In this document: one piece after another, positions 31,354 through 40,242 of the stretch
Position numbering within the stretch: position 1 is the first letter of the stretch
Layout: the number at the start of each line of letters is the position of its first letter
NCBI GenBank assembly: GCA_046351215.1
Contig: JAXLYX010000008.1
Coordinates: forward strand, 124,001 to 188,000
DNA length: 64,000 nucleotides
Reading direction: 5' to 3'
Source: JAXLYX01 sp046351215
GTDB taxonomy: Bacteria > Myxococcota_A > Polyangia > Polyangiales > Houyiibacteriaceae
Position numbers and translations under genes: made by a program
The notes under the pieces: model-generated
Databases searched by the model: none
The model's input: the letters and a program-made list of their open reading frames with translations, nothing else
Told to the model about the DNA's origin: nothing

Positions 31354-32148
31354 ATGACGAAGCCGAGCTCGAATCCCTGCACGGCCGCCTCGGCGCTCGC
31401 CAGCCTGAGGGGGCATGCGGATCCGAAGCGCGCCGCCTCGAACGCGCGCTTCTTCCAGACCGGTGCGGGTGGCTACGCCGAGGGCGATCGCTTCCTCGGC
31501 GTCACCGTCCCCCAGGTCCGAGCCGTCGAGAAGGTCGCGACGCTCCCGCTCGACGAGATCGAGGCGCTCGTGCGGAGCGAGTGGCACGAGGCGCGTCTGC
31601 TCGCCGTGCTCCTCTACGCGAAGACCTTCCGTGCGAAGAAGGCGAAGCACGAGTCCGACGCCGACGTCGAGGCGCGGCGGAAGGCGGTCTACGAGAGCTA
31701 CCTCGCCCATACCTCGCACATCGACAACTGGGATCTCGTCGACTCCTCGGCCGAGCACGTCGTCGGCGGGTACCTCGCGGAGCGGAGCCGTGCGCCGCTG
31801 CGGAAGCTCGCTCGCTCCCACTCCCTCTGGGAGCGCCGGATCGCGATGCTCGCGACCTTCCATCTCCTGAAGCGGGGCGAGGCCGAGGACACCCTCGCGA
31901 TCGCCACGCTCCTCCTGCACGACGAGCACGACCTGATCCACAAGGCCGTCGGCTGGATGCTCCGCGAGCTCGGGAAGCGCGTGAGCGAGGCCGAGCTCCG
32001 CGCCTTCCTCGACGCGCACGCGGCCGAGATGCCGCGGACCATGCTGCGGTACGCGATCGAGCGCTTCCCGGCCGAGGAGAGGGCGAGGTACCTCGCGGTC
32101 CCACGGGTGGCCCGACCGAGGCGCGCGCGGCCGAAGACGGCGGTCTGA
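31354..32148 (+). CDS. AlkD-type DNA alkylation repair protein (HEAT-like)
   Basis: 264 residues. Tandem helical repeats are present, with the AlkD signature HTSHIDNWDLVDSSAEHVVG, which carries the Trp and catalytic-type Asp of AlkD (NWDLVD), and later HSLWERRIAMLATF with the second conserved Trp-Arg pair. AlkD removes bulky or positively charged N3/N7-alkylpurines by a non-base-flipping mechanism. Starts 12 bp after the amidase stop, so likely co-transcribed with it. Some AlkD relatives accompany natural-product clusters as self-protection against DNA-alkylating compounds, but no such cluster is evident here. Confidence 0.9.
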   Translation: MTKPSSNPCTAASALASLRGHADPKRAASNARFFQTGAGGYAEGDRFLGVTVPQVRAVEKVATLPLDEIEALVRSEWHEARLLAVLLYAKTFRAKKAKHESDADVEARRKAVYESYLAHTSHIDNWDLVDSSAEHVVGGYLAERSRAPLRKLARSHSLWERRIAMLATFHLLKRGEAEDTLAIATLLLHDEHDLIHKAVGWMLRELGKRVSEAELRAFLDAHAAEMPRTMLRYAIERFPAEERARYLAVPRVARPRRARPKTAV

Positions 32149-32168
32149 GCCGCGGAGAGCGAGCCGCT

Positions 32169-33560
32169 TCAGCCCGGGGCGTACGCTCGAAAGGCCTCCA
32201 CGGGCGCGTGCCGCTCCCACGGCATCGCCTGCTCGAGCTCGGCGGCGAGCTCGAGCAAGAGCGCGTCCCGACCGCGCGCCGCCGCGAGCTGCACGCCGAC
32301 GGGGAGGACTCCCGATCGTCCGAGCGGCAGCGAGATCGCCGGCGCCCCCGCCGCGTTCTGGATCGGCGTGAACGGGGCGAAGGTCCGCAGGCGGTCGAGC
32401 ACCTCGTCGAAGAGACCGTCGGGGGCGACCACGCCGAGGGGGAGGGCGGGCGAGGCCACCGTCGGCGACACGAGGACGTCGTAGCGCTCGAAGACCTCGG
32501 CGTAGCGCGCGCCGAAGGCGCGGAGGCGCAGGATCGCGGAGGCGACCGACTTCGGTTGCTGCTCGAAGGAACGCACGAGCCCACGCGTCCACGGCTCGAT
32601 CTTCGAGGCGTCGAAGCGGGGATTCACGAGCAGCCGTCCCGCCCTCACCTGGATCCACGCGATGAAGCGCCAGTAGAGGAGGAAGTCGTCGGTGAAATTC
32701 GGCTCGAAAGGGCAGGGGATCTCGTCGACGGAGTGGCCGAGCGCGCGGCAGGTGCGGCTCGCCGCGAGGACGCTCTCGCGGACGTCCGGATGCACGGGCG
32801 TGCCGGCCGGAGGCTCGACGAAGACCCCGATGCGGAGGCGACGCGCGGGCCGCTCGCCGGCCTCCGACGAGCGGCCGAGCGCGCGATGGAAGACGGCGGT
32901 GTCCCTCACCGTCCGCGTGAGCACGCCGTGGACGGCGACGTTCACGGGGAGCAGGGGCGAGGCCTCCATGTCCATCACCCCGCGGCTCGGCTTGAGCCCG
33001 ACGAGGCCACAGCAGGCGGCCGGGATGCGGATCGAGCCGCCCCCGTCGCTCCCGTGCGCGAGGGGCACGACACCGGCCGCGACGAGCACACCGGCGCCGC
33101 CGGAGGAGCCTCCGGCCGTACGCGTCGGATCCCAGGGATTGCGCGCGGGGATTCCGCCGACGGGCTCGGTGGTCGCGGTCAGCCCGAATTCGGGCGTGGT
33201 GCTCTTGCCCAGGACGACGACGCCGGTCGACTCGAGGCGGCGGACGAACGGATCGCTGCGCTTCGAGCGCACGACGCCGACGGTCTTCGAGCCCCAGGCG
33301 ATCTCCATGCCCTTCGCCTGGGCGAGATCCTTCACGAACGTCGGCACGCCCGCGAAGACCCCGTCGCGTGGCGCGTCGACGGAGCCGCGCGCGGCCGCGA
33401 ACGCGGTCGATGCGATGCCGCCGAGCGCGGTCGTCGCCTCGGCGCGCAGGATCGCCGCCTCGAGGACCTCGCGCGCGCTCGTCTCGCCGCGTGCGACACG
33501 GCTCGCCGTCTCGGTCGCGTCCCACGTCGCCATCGCCCATGCGTTCGTCGGGCTCGTCAT
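32169..33560 (-). CDS. Amidase-signature hydrolase
   Basis: 463 residues. ATG 33560 follows GGGGGAG. The triad is complete: Lys77 (TFVKDLA), Ser152 (TAGGSSGGAG) and Ser176 (SDGGGSIRIP). The loop GVLTRTVRDTAVFHRAL and the C-terminal ISLPLGRSGVLPVGVQLAA resemble bacterial amidases of the 6-aminohexanoate/nylon or indole-acetamide hydrolase type. Catalyses hydrolysis of a linear or cyclic amide in the cytoplasm. It shares only the family signature with the amidase at 29777, not close identity. Convergent with the AlkD gene (20-bp gap). Confidence 0.85.
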   Translation of the reverse strand: MTSPTNAWAMATWDATETASRVARGETSAREVLEAAILRAEATTALGGIASTAFAAARGSVDAPRDGVFAGVPTFVKDLAQAKGMEIAWGSKTVGVVRSKRSDPFVRRLESTGVVVLGKSTTPEFGLTATTEPVGGIPARNPWDPTRTAGGSSGGAGVLVAAGVVPLAHGSDGGGSIRIPAACCGLVGLKPSRGVMDMEASPLLPVNVAVHGVLTRTVRDTAVFHRALGRSSEAGERPARRLRIGVFVEPPAGTPVHPDVRESVLAASRTCRALGHSVDEIPCPFEPNFTDDFLLYWRFIAWIQVRAGRLLVNPRFDASKIEPWTRGLVRSFEQQPKSVASAILRLRAFGARYAEVFERYDVLVSPTVASPALPLGVVAPDGLFDEVLDRLRTFAPFTPIQNAAGAPAISLPLGRSGVLPVGVQLAAARGRDALLLELAAELEQAMPWERHAPVEAFRAYAPG

Positions 33561-33786
33561 CGCGCGCTCTCCCCCGTCGTCCGAGCGCATGCGCCCGCCG
33601 TGCGCAGCGTCGCACGAGCCCCCCGCCCTCGACCAGGAGCGCCGACGGGCGAGACCTCCCGAGGGCGATTGTTTCCGGCTCGAAAACTCGTACGCGTCCT
33701 CCGCTTCGCGCATGCCGCCGTACGGCCGCTGCGTATCCTGGAACGATCTCGGATCGCGGAGGCCGCGACGCGGGGAGGAGTGGAGC

Positions 33787-34824
33787 ATGGTGACCCTGCA
33801 TCTCCCGGTGACGAATCGAGGCGCGAACGACAACGCCGACTGCGTGCTCGAGGCGCTCGAGTACAAGACCATCCACGGCTACGAGCGGGCGTTCGTCCGC
33901 ATCGGGAGCGGACCTGCGATCCTCCTCGTCCACGGCATCGGTGACAGCGCGGACACCTGGCGCGACGTGATCCCGCTCCTCGCGCGCGAGCACACGGTCG
34001 TCGCCCCGGACCTCCTCGGTCACGGTCGCTCCGCCAAGCCGCGGGCGGATTATTCCGTCGCCGCCTACGCCAACGGCATGCGCGATCTGCTCGGGGTCCT
34101 CGGCATCGACCGAGCCACCGTCGTCGGGCACTCGCTCGGAGGCGGAGTCGCGATGCAGTTCGCCTACCAATACCCCGAGCGTTGCGAGAGACTCGTTCTC
34201 GTGGCCACCGGAGGGGTCGGACGCACCGTCAGCCCGATGCTCCGCCTCGCCTCGACTCCGCTCGCGACCCTCGCGCTGCCGTGGCTGCGGGTGCCTGCCG
34301 TTCGATCGCTCGGCACCGCCTTCCTCGAGACGCTCCGCCTCCTGGGCACCGATCTCGGTCGCGACGCCGACGACCTCAAGCGCGTCTTCGAGGCCCTGCC
34401 GGACGCGGAGGCGCGACGCGCCTTCGTACGTACGCTCCGCGCGGTCGTCGACGCGGAGGGTCAACACGTCACCATGCTCGATCGCTGCTACCTCACGAAC
34501 GGCATGCCGACCCTCCTCGTGTGGGGGACGCGCGACGCCGTGATTCCCGTCGAGCACGCACGCGTCGCCCATGCCGCGATGCCAGGGAGCCGACTTCGCC
34601 TCTTCGACGGCGCCGGGCACTTCCCCCACCATCACGATCCGGGGCGGTTCGTCGCCGAGCTCCTCGACTTCCTCGAGAGCACCGAGGCGGCGGCGTACGA
34701 CGCCGAGCACTGGCGCGAGCTCCTCCGGCGCGGCCGCCCGGCCATCGCGCTCCCGGAGCCAGTGGTTCGCGAGAGCTATCCCCTCGGCAGCGGCGGCATG
34801 ATGCGGGCCTCCTCCGGATCGTAG
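33787..34824 (+). CDS. Alpha/beta-hydrolase
   Basis: 345 residues. The start ATG at 33787 follows GGGGAGGAG. The core begins AFVRIGSGPAILLVHGIGDSADTW (oxyanion HGIG). The nucleophile is in VVGHSLGGGVAMQ (Ser116), the acid in LLVWGTRDAVIP (Asp), and the base in FDGAGHFPHHHDP (His). A Leu/Arg-rich cap follows VATGGVGRTVSPM. Typical of esterases, epoxide hydrolases and C-C hydrolases; the substrate is open. The C-terminal 40 residues (AEHWRELLRRGRPAIALPEPVV) extend beyond the usual fold. Divergent from the amidase at 32169 and convergent with the EGF-Sushi lipoprotein. Confidence 0.85.
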   Translation: MVTLHLPVTNRGANDNADCVLEALEYKTIHGYERAFVRIGSGPAILLVHGIGDSADTWRDVIPLLAREHTVVAPDLLGHGRSAKPRADYSVAAYANGMRDLLGVLGIDRATVVGHSLGGGVAMQFAYQYPERCERLVLVATGGVGRTVSPMLRLASTPLATLALPWLRVPAVRSLGTAFLETLRLLGTDLGRDADDLKRVFEALPDAEARRAFVRTLRAVVDAEGQHVTMLDRCYLTNGMPTLLVWGTRDAVIPVEHARVAHAAMPGSRLRLFDGAGHFPHHHDPGRFVAELLDFLESTEAAAYDAEHWRELLRRGRPAIALPEPVVRESYPLGSGGMMRASSGS

Positions 34825-34846
34825 CGAGCGCCGCGGGAGCCGCCGC

Positions 34847-35815
34847 TCAGAGGCAGCCCGGTGCGGTGCCGCTCCACGTGCCGTCGGCCTGGCAGGTGCG
34901 CGTCGCCGCCGCGTCGAGCGCGAAGCCCGTGTCGCAGGCGTAGGTCGCCGTCGCGCCGAACGTCGTCCCGTTCGGCGTCGTGACGGTCCCGTTCGTCGGG
35001 GCCGAGGGCGCACCGCAGTCGATGGGGGACTCGCAGTGGGCTCCCGTGAAGCCGTCGGGGCAGGTGCAGGTCGACGTCCCGTTCGTCGCGGCGAGGCATG
35101 CGCCCCCGTTCTGGCAGGGGTTCGTCCGGCAGGGATCGGGGAAGCAGCTCGTTCCGTCCCCGACGTAACCCGAGTTGCAGCTGCAATGACTCGGGGACGT
35201 GCTCCGATCGCAGCTCGCGTGCGCGTCGCAGGTCTCGCAGACGGGATCGCCGATGCAGTAGGTCTCGATCCGCGCGCCCGGCAGGAGCGGCACGAACTGT
35301 CCGAAGGGCACGGTGCAGACGTAGTCGGAGCGGCACTCGTCGTTGCTCGTGCAAGGAGCGAGACAGAGGCCGAGGTGGTGGAAGGCCTCGATGTCGATGC
35401 CGGTGGCGATCGCGGAGACACCGTCGAGCGTCGCCTGGTCGACGTCGATCAGGGGCAGGAAGCACTTACCGCCGACGCCGCAGTCGGCGTCGTTCCGGCA
35501 CGAGGGCTGGCTCGAACAGTAGCCGCCGGGCAGCTCGATGCCGAGCGCCTGGAACGTCGGATCGACCGGCATGTCCGCGAGCGGCCGGATCTCGGTGAAG
35601 CAGCGCGGCGCTCCCGGACCGCTGCAATCGAGATCGGAGGAGCAGGCGCTCCCGACGGGGCTCGCGCCGTGCTTCGCACCCGCGTCCGCGTCCGGGAGCG
35701 TGGCGGGCGTCGTTCCCGAGGCACAGCCGACCACCGTGGCGATCGAGAGGGTCAGGAGGACATACGGCGTCTGGGCGAGAGCCCTCGGCGAGACGTGCGA
35801 GCGCGTCGAATGCAT
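34847..35815 (-). CDS. Cys-rich lipoprotein with EGF and Sushi domains
   Basis: 322 residues. Start 35815 gives a lipoprotein signal ending ATVVGCASG. After a Cys-rich N-terminal region with CSSDLDC and CRNDADC motifs there are, in order, an EGF-like module (CDAHASCDRSTSPSHCSCNSGY), a second with the calcium-independent EGF pattern (NPCQNGGACLAATNGTSTC), and a C-terminal Sushi/CCP module ending CQADGTWSGTAPGCL. About 30 cysteines imply extensive disulfides outside the cell. Such eukaryote-like adhesion modules are unusual in bacteria but recur in Myxococcota. Probable surface adhesion or ligand binding; no enzyme motif is seen. Confidence 0.85.
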   Translation of the reverse strand: MHSTRSHVSPRALAQTPYVLLTLSIATVVGCASGTTPATLPDADAGAKHGASPVGSACSSDLDCSGPGAPRCFTEIRPLADMPVDPTFQALGIELPGGYCSSQPSCRNDADCGVGGKCFLPLIDVDQATLDGVSAIATGIDIEAFHHLGLCLAPCTSNDECRSDYVCTVPFGQFVPLLPGARIETYCIGDPVCETCDAHASCDRSTSPSHCSCNSGYVGDGTSCFPDPCRTNPCQNGGACLAATNGTSTCTCPDGFTGAHCESPIDCGAPSAPTNGTVTTPNGTTFGATATYACDTGFALDAAATRTCQADGTWSGTAPGCL

Positions 35816-35925
35816 CTTCGTGATCCGAAGGTGACAGCCATCGGTCGCTCCGCGCGGTGAGAGCACACAAATGCGACAAGCCGGCGCCGGCCGATCGGCC
35901 GGGTTCTCGCTTCCGCCTTTTCGCC

Positions 35926-35931
35926 TATGCT
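35926..35931 (+). promoter_or_regulatory. -10 element TATGCT of a leaderless gene
   Basis: TATGCT, 6 nt (CGCGGC), then ATG at 35938. No Shine-Dalgarno sequence. Confidence 0.6.
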
Positions 35932-35937
35932 CGCGGC

Positions 35938-36786
35938 ATGCGTTCGTTTACGCCCTTCCGGGTCACCTCTGCGCTGACGCTCGCACTCTCGCTCGTCGTG
36001 GCAGGCTGCCCCTCTTCGAGGCCCCGCGAGCGGAGCCGAGCGAGCGCCGCACCCACGACGTCTCGGTCCTCCGCGCCGGCGCCGATGGCCGAGGCCGACC
36101 TCCTGCGACGCGACCTCGGCTTCGTCGACCTCTCCCTCCGGAGTCTCTCGAACGATCTCGCGACGCTCGAGACCGCCCTCGAGGAGGCGCACGTGGACGA
36201 AGCTCGGGCCGCCGACTTCGAGCGTCGCCGCGACACGATCCTCGAGCGGGTCGCGACGCTCGTCGAAGCTCGCGATCCGGCGATGGCCGCGGCCCTGCGT
36301 GCGCGGGCGGGCGAGGCGACGGCCTGGGACGACGACGCGACGCGTCGCTCGCTCCTCGATCGGGATCTCGCGCTCGTCGCGCCGGCGTTCGAGCGCGTCG
36401 CGATCGGTCTCGGAGAGGCGGATCTCCGCTGTGACGCCGACCGGACCCTCGCCGCCCTCTTCGTCGAGCGCGTGGCCTCCGAGGCGCGCATCCAGGCCCA
36501 TCTCGACGGCGTCGAGCTCGCGTGGGCCGCCGAGAACGGCGAGCGCCCGAGCCGAGCCGTGCTCGCGCGGGGCCGTGCCGATCGCGAGCTCGCCGACACG
36601 CTCGGAGCGCTCTCGAGCGCCTTCTCCGCCGACGCGCGCGGCACGAGCGAGCGGCTCCTCGCGCTCCCGACGCCCGAGTCCGGCCAGGTCGTCGGCGCCT
36701 GGCTCGCGATGGACGCCTCGCTCGGGTTGGCCCGGGCCGCCTGTCGCTGGAACGACGCGGCGCCCCCGAGCGGGAGCGCGCCCTGA
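35938..36786 (+). CDS. Lipoprotein made of the domain shared with the gene at 21505
   Basis: 282 residues. The signal ends SLVVAGCPSS, followed by a Ser/Ala/Pro tether, then a single helical domain. Its landmarks match in order the C-terminal domain of the lipoprotein at 21505-22884: RRDLGF / RRDLAF, DTILERVATLVEARDP / ATILARIATLVDPVDP, DLRCDADRTLAAL / EARCRTARTLAGL, and a final ACRW / TCGW. So two lipoproteins carry the same undescribed domain, one with and one without the glycan-binding module. Function unknown. The two Cys residues (one in the middle, one at the end) are conserved and could be disulfide-bonded. Confidence 0.75.
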   Translation: MRSFTPFRVTSALTLALSLVVAGCPSSRPRERSRASAAPTTSRSSAPAPMAEADLLRRDLGFVDLSLRSLSNDLATLETALEEAHVDEARAADFERRRDTILERVATLVEARDPAMAAALRARAGEATAWDDDATRRSLLDRDLALVAPAFERVAIGLGEADLRCDADRTLAALFVERVASEARIQAHLDGVELAWAAENGERPSRAVLARGRADRELADTLGALSSAFSADARGTSERLLALPTPESGQVVGAWLAMDASLGLARAACRWNDAAPPSGSAP

Positions 36787-36918
36787 GGTCTCCGGCCGCT
36801 CTCCTCGGGCCACCGATGGTCGCCCCCTCCCTTCATCGCCGCGGCAGGGCGTGATACGAGGAACGCCCGACCGGATCCGACGCGGGTTCGGACGGCTCGC
36901 ACGCGACGAAGGCGATCC

Positions 36919-38415
36919 ATGAATCCCTTGCAGCTCCTCGATCTGGTACGTCCCGACGGCTCGCGTCGGCGCCATCCCCGATTGCCGCCAGCGCTGCCGA
37001 TCTCGCCCCTCCGTCAGACCTGGCGGTTCGCGGCCGATCAGGCGCAGTTCATGGAAGACTGCCGGGAGCTCGTCGGTCCGGCCTTCACGATGGACGTCCC
37101 CGGCTACGGTCCGATGGTCGGCTTCACCGACGAGGACTCGCTGAGGCGGATGATCGCGGCGAACCCCGACGACTTCGGTCCCTCGAACGACGTCGTCGCC
37201 TTCTTCGTCGGTCCGAGCTCGATCTTCCTGCTCGAGGGCGAGCCCCACGCGAACGCACGGGCCCGCACGCTCTCGGCCTTCAGCGGCGATCGCATGCGCG
37301 GCTACGGGCCCGTGATCCTCGAGGCGGCCGATCGCTTCCTCGACGGACTCCGTGCGGGTCAGCGGTTCTCGGGCATGGACGCCGGCCGCGACATGGCGCT
37401 CGAGATCATCCTGCGCGCCCTCTTCGGACTCTCGGCCGGTCCCGACTACGATCGCATGCGCGAGCTCGTGATCCATTTCATGGACGGAGGCCACAACCCG
37501 TTCGCGACACTGATGTCGCTCTACCTCCCGCCGGATCTCGTGCGATCGATCGTCTCGGGGCGTCGCGATCCGACGACGATGCGTCTCCTCGACGATCAGG
37601 GCGTGTTCGGGCTCTTCGCACGGGTGCCCGGCATCCGCGCGGGGCGCGACCTCCTCGACGGCCTGCTCGACGTGATCGAGAAGCGCGAGGCGACGCTCGA
37701 CGACGGGGGCAGCGACGCGCTCGCGTTCATCCTCCGGCGGGCGAAGGAATCGGGCCACGCCTACGGGCGCAGCGAGGCGCTCGACGAGACGCTCACGCTC
37801 CTGCTCGCAGGGCACGACACGACGGCGGTCACGCTCTCGTGGGCGCTCTATCGGCTCGGTCGCTCGCCCTCCGTCGTCCGGAAGATGCGCGAGGAGCTCG
37901 ACCAGGCCTTCCCCGGCGTGCCGATCGATCCGCGCACGATCGAGCGGCTGCCCTACCTCCGGGCCGTCGTCGACGAATGCTTCCGTCTCGACGGGCTCGC
38001 GCGCGGGGTCTCGCGACGCCTCAAGCGCGACATGCGCTTCGCCGGCTACGACATCCCCGCGGGCACCGTGGTGATGGGCTACACGTACGGCGCGCACCGC
38101 GATCCCGCGCGCTGGGAATTCCCCGACGACTTCGTCCCCGATCAATTCCTCGGGAAGCGGCCGAAGCCGCACGAGTTCTCGCCCTTCGGCGCGGGCTATC
38201 GCCGCTGCGCGGGGGCAGGCTTCGCCACCTACGAGCTCGCGATCCTCCTCGCCCAGATCGTGCGACGGATGGACTTCGCGGTTCCGCCGGGGCTCGAGGT
38301 CGAGTGCGGCATGCTCGGACCGATCATCGCGCCGATCGGGCCGGTGCCCCTCGACGTGAAGGCCGTGAGGCCCGCACGCCCCGAGGGGCGTGGCTCCGAG
38401 CTCACTCCCGGTTGA
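36919..38415 (+). CDS. Cytochrome P450
   Basis: 498 residues. I-helix oxygen-activation motif AGHDTT at residues 297-302; K-helix ExxR as ECFR; heme-binding loop FSPFGAGYRRCAGAGFA with the proximal ligand Cys430. All canonical residues are present, so it should be an active monooxygenase. The length and the EVECGMLGPIIAPIGPVPL end resemble CYP110/CYP51-like fatty-acid or terpenoid-oxidising families more than actinobacterial CYPs. No redox partner gene is adjacent. Its last 14 bp overlap the end of the convergent enoyl-CoA hydratase gene. Likely substrate: fatty acid, sterol or another lipid, by neighbourhood. Confidence 0.9.
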   Translation: MNPLQLLDLVRPDGSRRRHPRLPPALPISPLRQTWRFAADQAQFMEDCRELVGPAFTMDVPGYGPMVGFTDEDSLRRMIAANPDDFGPSNDVVAFFVGPSSIFLLEGEPHANARARTLSAFSGDRMRGYGPVILEAADRFLDGLRAGQRFSGMDAGRDMALEIILRALFGLSAGPDYDRMRELVIHFMDGGHNPFATLMSLYLPPDLVRSIVSGRRDPTTMRLLDDQGVFGLFARVPGIRAGRDLLDGLLDVIEKREATLDDGGSDALAFILRRAKESGHAYGRSEALDETLTLLLAGHDTTAVTLSWALYRLGRSPSVVRKMREELDQAFPGVPIDPRTIERLPYLRAVVDECFRLDGLARGVSRRLKRDMRFAGYDIPAGTVVMGYTYGAHRDPARWEFPDDFVPDQFLGKRPKPHEFSPFGAGYRRCAGAGFATYELAILLAQIVRRMDFAVPPGLEVECGMLGPIIAPIGPVPLDVKAVRPARPEGRGSELTPG

Positions 38416-39190
38416 AGACAGGCTTCCGCTTCTCGAAGAGGGCCTTCACGCCCTCGAGCTGATCCGGCGTGCCGAGCGTGGCGTGCACGGCAGCGCGCTC
38501 GTCGGACAGCGATTGCTCGAGGGTCTTCTCCTCGCTGCCGACGAGGCAGCGGAGCATCGCGGCGACCGCCAACCGCGGCTGCGCGGCGAGCTCCTCCGCG
38601 AGCGCGATCGCCTTCTCCTTCAAGACGGCGTTCGGCCAGACCTCGGTGACGAGCCCGAGCGCGAGCGCCTCGGGACCCGAGAGGGTCTTGGCGCGGAGGA
38701 TCAGGTCGAGCGTCCGATCCCGTCCGATGCGTCGCACGAGGCGCGCGCTCCCTCCCCACGCGGGCACCGTGCCGAGATGGAGCTCCGGGAGGCCGATCCG
38801 CGCGCCTTCCTCCGCTGCGAGGCGGAAGTGGCAGGCCAGCGGGAGCTCGAGACCTCCTCCGAGGCAGTTGCCGAAGAGCGTCGCGATCCAGGGCTTCTCC
38901 ATGCGCTCGACGGCGGCCAGCACGCGCAGCCGCTGGTCGAAGAGGGCGTCGATGCTGCCCTTCTCCGCGATGCCGCGCTCGAGCTGTCGGAGATCCATGC
39001 CGACCGAGAAATTCCCTTCGCCCGCGCCCGTGAGCACCACGGCGCGGATCCCGACGTCCGCCGCGATCGTCGGCACGAGGCGCTCGAGCGAGTCCATGAA
39101 CGCGAGGGACATGCGGTTGTACGGCGGGTCGTCGATCGTGACGATCGCGACCGGGCCCCGGCGTTCGAGCGTGAGTCCTTCGGTGGTCAT
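38402..39190 (-). CDS. Enoyl-CoA hydratase/isomerase (crotonase family)
   Basis: 262 residues. PPYNRMSLAFMDSL opens the substrate loop, then GEGNFSVGMDLRQLERG, a first oxyanion site, and GNCLGGGLELPLACHFRLAA, the second, followed by LPELHLGTVPAWGGSARLVRRIG. The acidic residue in LPELHLG is present, while the position corresponding to the first hydratase Glu appears as Gly or Asp, so dehydration/hydration, isomerase or hydrolase chemistry should all be considered. The C-terminus ends VKALFEKRKPVFNRE. Sequence differs clearly from the crotonase at 24096. Same strand as the hydrolase at 39238 (47 bp apart), so perhaps an operon. Confidence 0.9.
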   Translation of the reverse strand: MTTEGLTLERRGPVAIVTIDDPPYNRMSLAFMDSLERLVPTIAADVGIRAVVLTGAGEGNFSVGMDLRQLERGIAEKGSIDALFDQRLRVLAAVERMEKPWIATLFGNCLGGGLELPLACHFRLAAEEGARIGLPELHLGTVPAWGGSARLVRRIGRDRTLDLILRAKTLSGPEALALGLVTEVWPNAVLKEKAIALAEELAAQPRLAVAAMLRCLVGSEEKTLEQSLSDERAAVHATLGTPDQLEGVKALFEKRKPVFNRE

Positions 39191-39237
39191 GCGCCGGAGT
39201 CTCGCATCCGCGGCCTCCGAGGGCGAGCACGCGTCGG

Positions 39238-40068
39238 CTAGGTCTGCCCTTCGGTCCTCGCACGCAGGTAGCGGAGGCTCCTCGGCACCGCGTCCGGATC
39301 GGACGAGTGGATGCCGTGGCCGACCTCGCGCAGCACCTCGAGGCGCGCCCCGGGGATCTTCTTCGCCAGGAAGCGGCTGTGGCCCGGTCGGACGAGCACG
39401 TCGGAGTCGCCGGTGACCACGAGGGTCGGACAGGCGATGCGATCGAGCCTCGCGCCCGTGCGGTGGGTGAGCACGGCCCCGAGCTGGAGGAAGAACATCC
39501 CTGCGTCGACGCGCTCGGCCCGCATCACCGGGCCCCACTCGCGGAGGAGGGTGGCGGCCTCGTGCCTGCGCGACGGGGCGAGGAGGAGGTCGCCGACGAT
39601 GCGCTCGCCCTGGCCTTTCTTCACGAAGGGCGCCGAGAGGAGCGTGCGCAGGATGCGTGGATGCACGAGCGGTCCGTGCCGGAGCCCGGCCGTGGTGCAG
39701 AAGAGCGCGAGACCGCGGACCCTCGCCGGATGCCGGAGCGCGAGCTGCTGCGCGATCATCCCACCCATCGACATGCCGACGACGTAGGCCTGCTCGATGC
39801 CTGCGTGGCTCATCACCTCGGCGACGTCGTCCGCCATGCGCGCCATCGAGAACGGTCGCTTCGGAGCGTCGCTCGAGCCCGTGCCCCGGTTGTCGATCAC
39901 GAGCACGCGATGGGGATGCTCCCGATCGTCGCGGAGCCGCGCGGGCGCGTCGAACCAGTAGCGACCGGAGGCGCCGAGGCCCATCAGCATCACCACGGGC
40001 GGCGCGTCGCTCGGCCCTTCGAGGGTGTAGTGGATGCGGAGCCCATCGGTCGTCGTCGCCTGCGGCAT
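39238..40068 (-). CDS. Alpha/beta-hydrolase
   Basis: 276 residues. PPVVMLMGLGASGRYW opens the fold; the nucleophile elbow is VVGMSMGGMIAQQ (GMSMGG), the acid lies near VVTGDSDVLV, and the base His is in EVGHGIHSSDPD. The cap domain is short. Closest in style to 3-oxoadipate enol-lactonase/prolyl-like hydrolases that act on small ester or lactone substrates. A TATGCT hexamer sits exactly 6 nt before the ATG, with no Shine-Dalgarno sequence. Located upstream of the enoyl-CoA hydratase on the same strand. Confidence 0.85.
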   Translation of the reverse strand: MPQATTTDGLRIHYTLEGPSDAPPVVMLMGLGASGRYWFDAPARLRDDREHPHRVLVIDNRGTGSSDAPKRPFSMARMADDVAEVMSHAGIEQAYVVGMSMGGMIAQQLALRHPARVRGLALFCTTAGLRHGPLVHPRILRTLLSAPFVKKGQGERIVGDLLLAPSRRHEAATLLREWGPVMRAERVDAGMFFLQLGAVLTHRTGARLDRIACPTLVVTGDSDVLVRPGHSRFLAKKIPGARLEVLREVGHGIHSSDPDAVPRSLRYLRARTEGQT

Positions 40069-40074
40069 GGGCGG

Positions 40075-40080
40075 AGCATA
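40075..40080 (-). promoter_or_regulatory. -10 element TATGCT of a leaderless gene
   Basis: Reading leftward: TATGCT, 6 nt (CCGCCC), then ATG at 40068. Same hexamer as before the lipoprotein gene at 35938. Confidence 0.6.
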
Positions 40081-40242
40081 CCGACTCGGCCTCGCACCGC
40101 GCGGCTCGGACCGCTTCGGTCAACGATCCGTACCGCGCTCCCGGACGGATCGGTGACTTAGCGCGGAATCAGATGGAAAAGTGAGTAATTTGGGCACATC
40201 CACCTTCAGACGAGCACGTAGAACGTGTTTCCTTCCCGCGCG

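Noticed and set aside
27352..32148. Secondary-metabolite cluster
   Set aside because: There is no polyketide or peptide synthetase module; a ligase, methyltransferase and amidase alone are not enough to call it.
31243..35421. Very long open frame on the minus strand across several genes
   Set aside because: It is antisense to the amidase, AlkD and hydrolase genes and is Arg/Pro/Ala-rich without any domain; a by-product of high GC.
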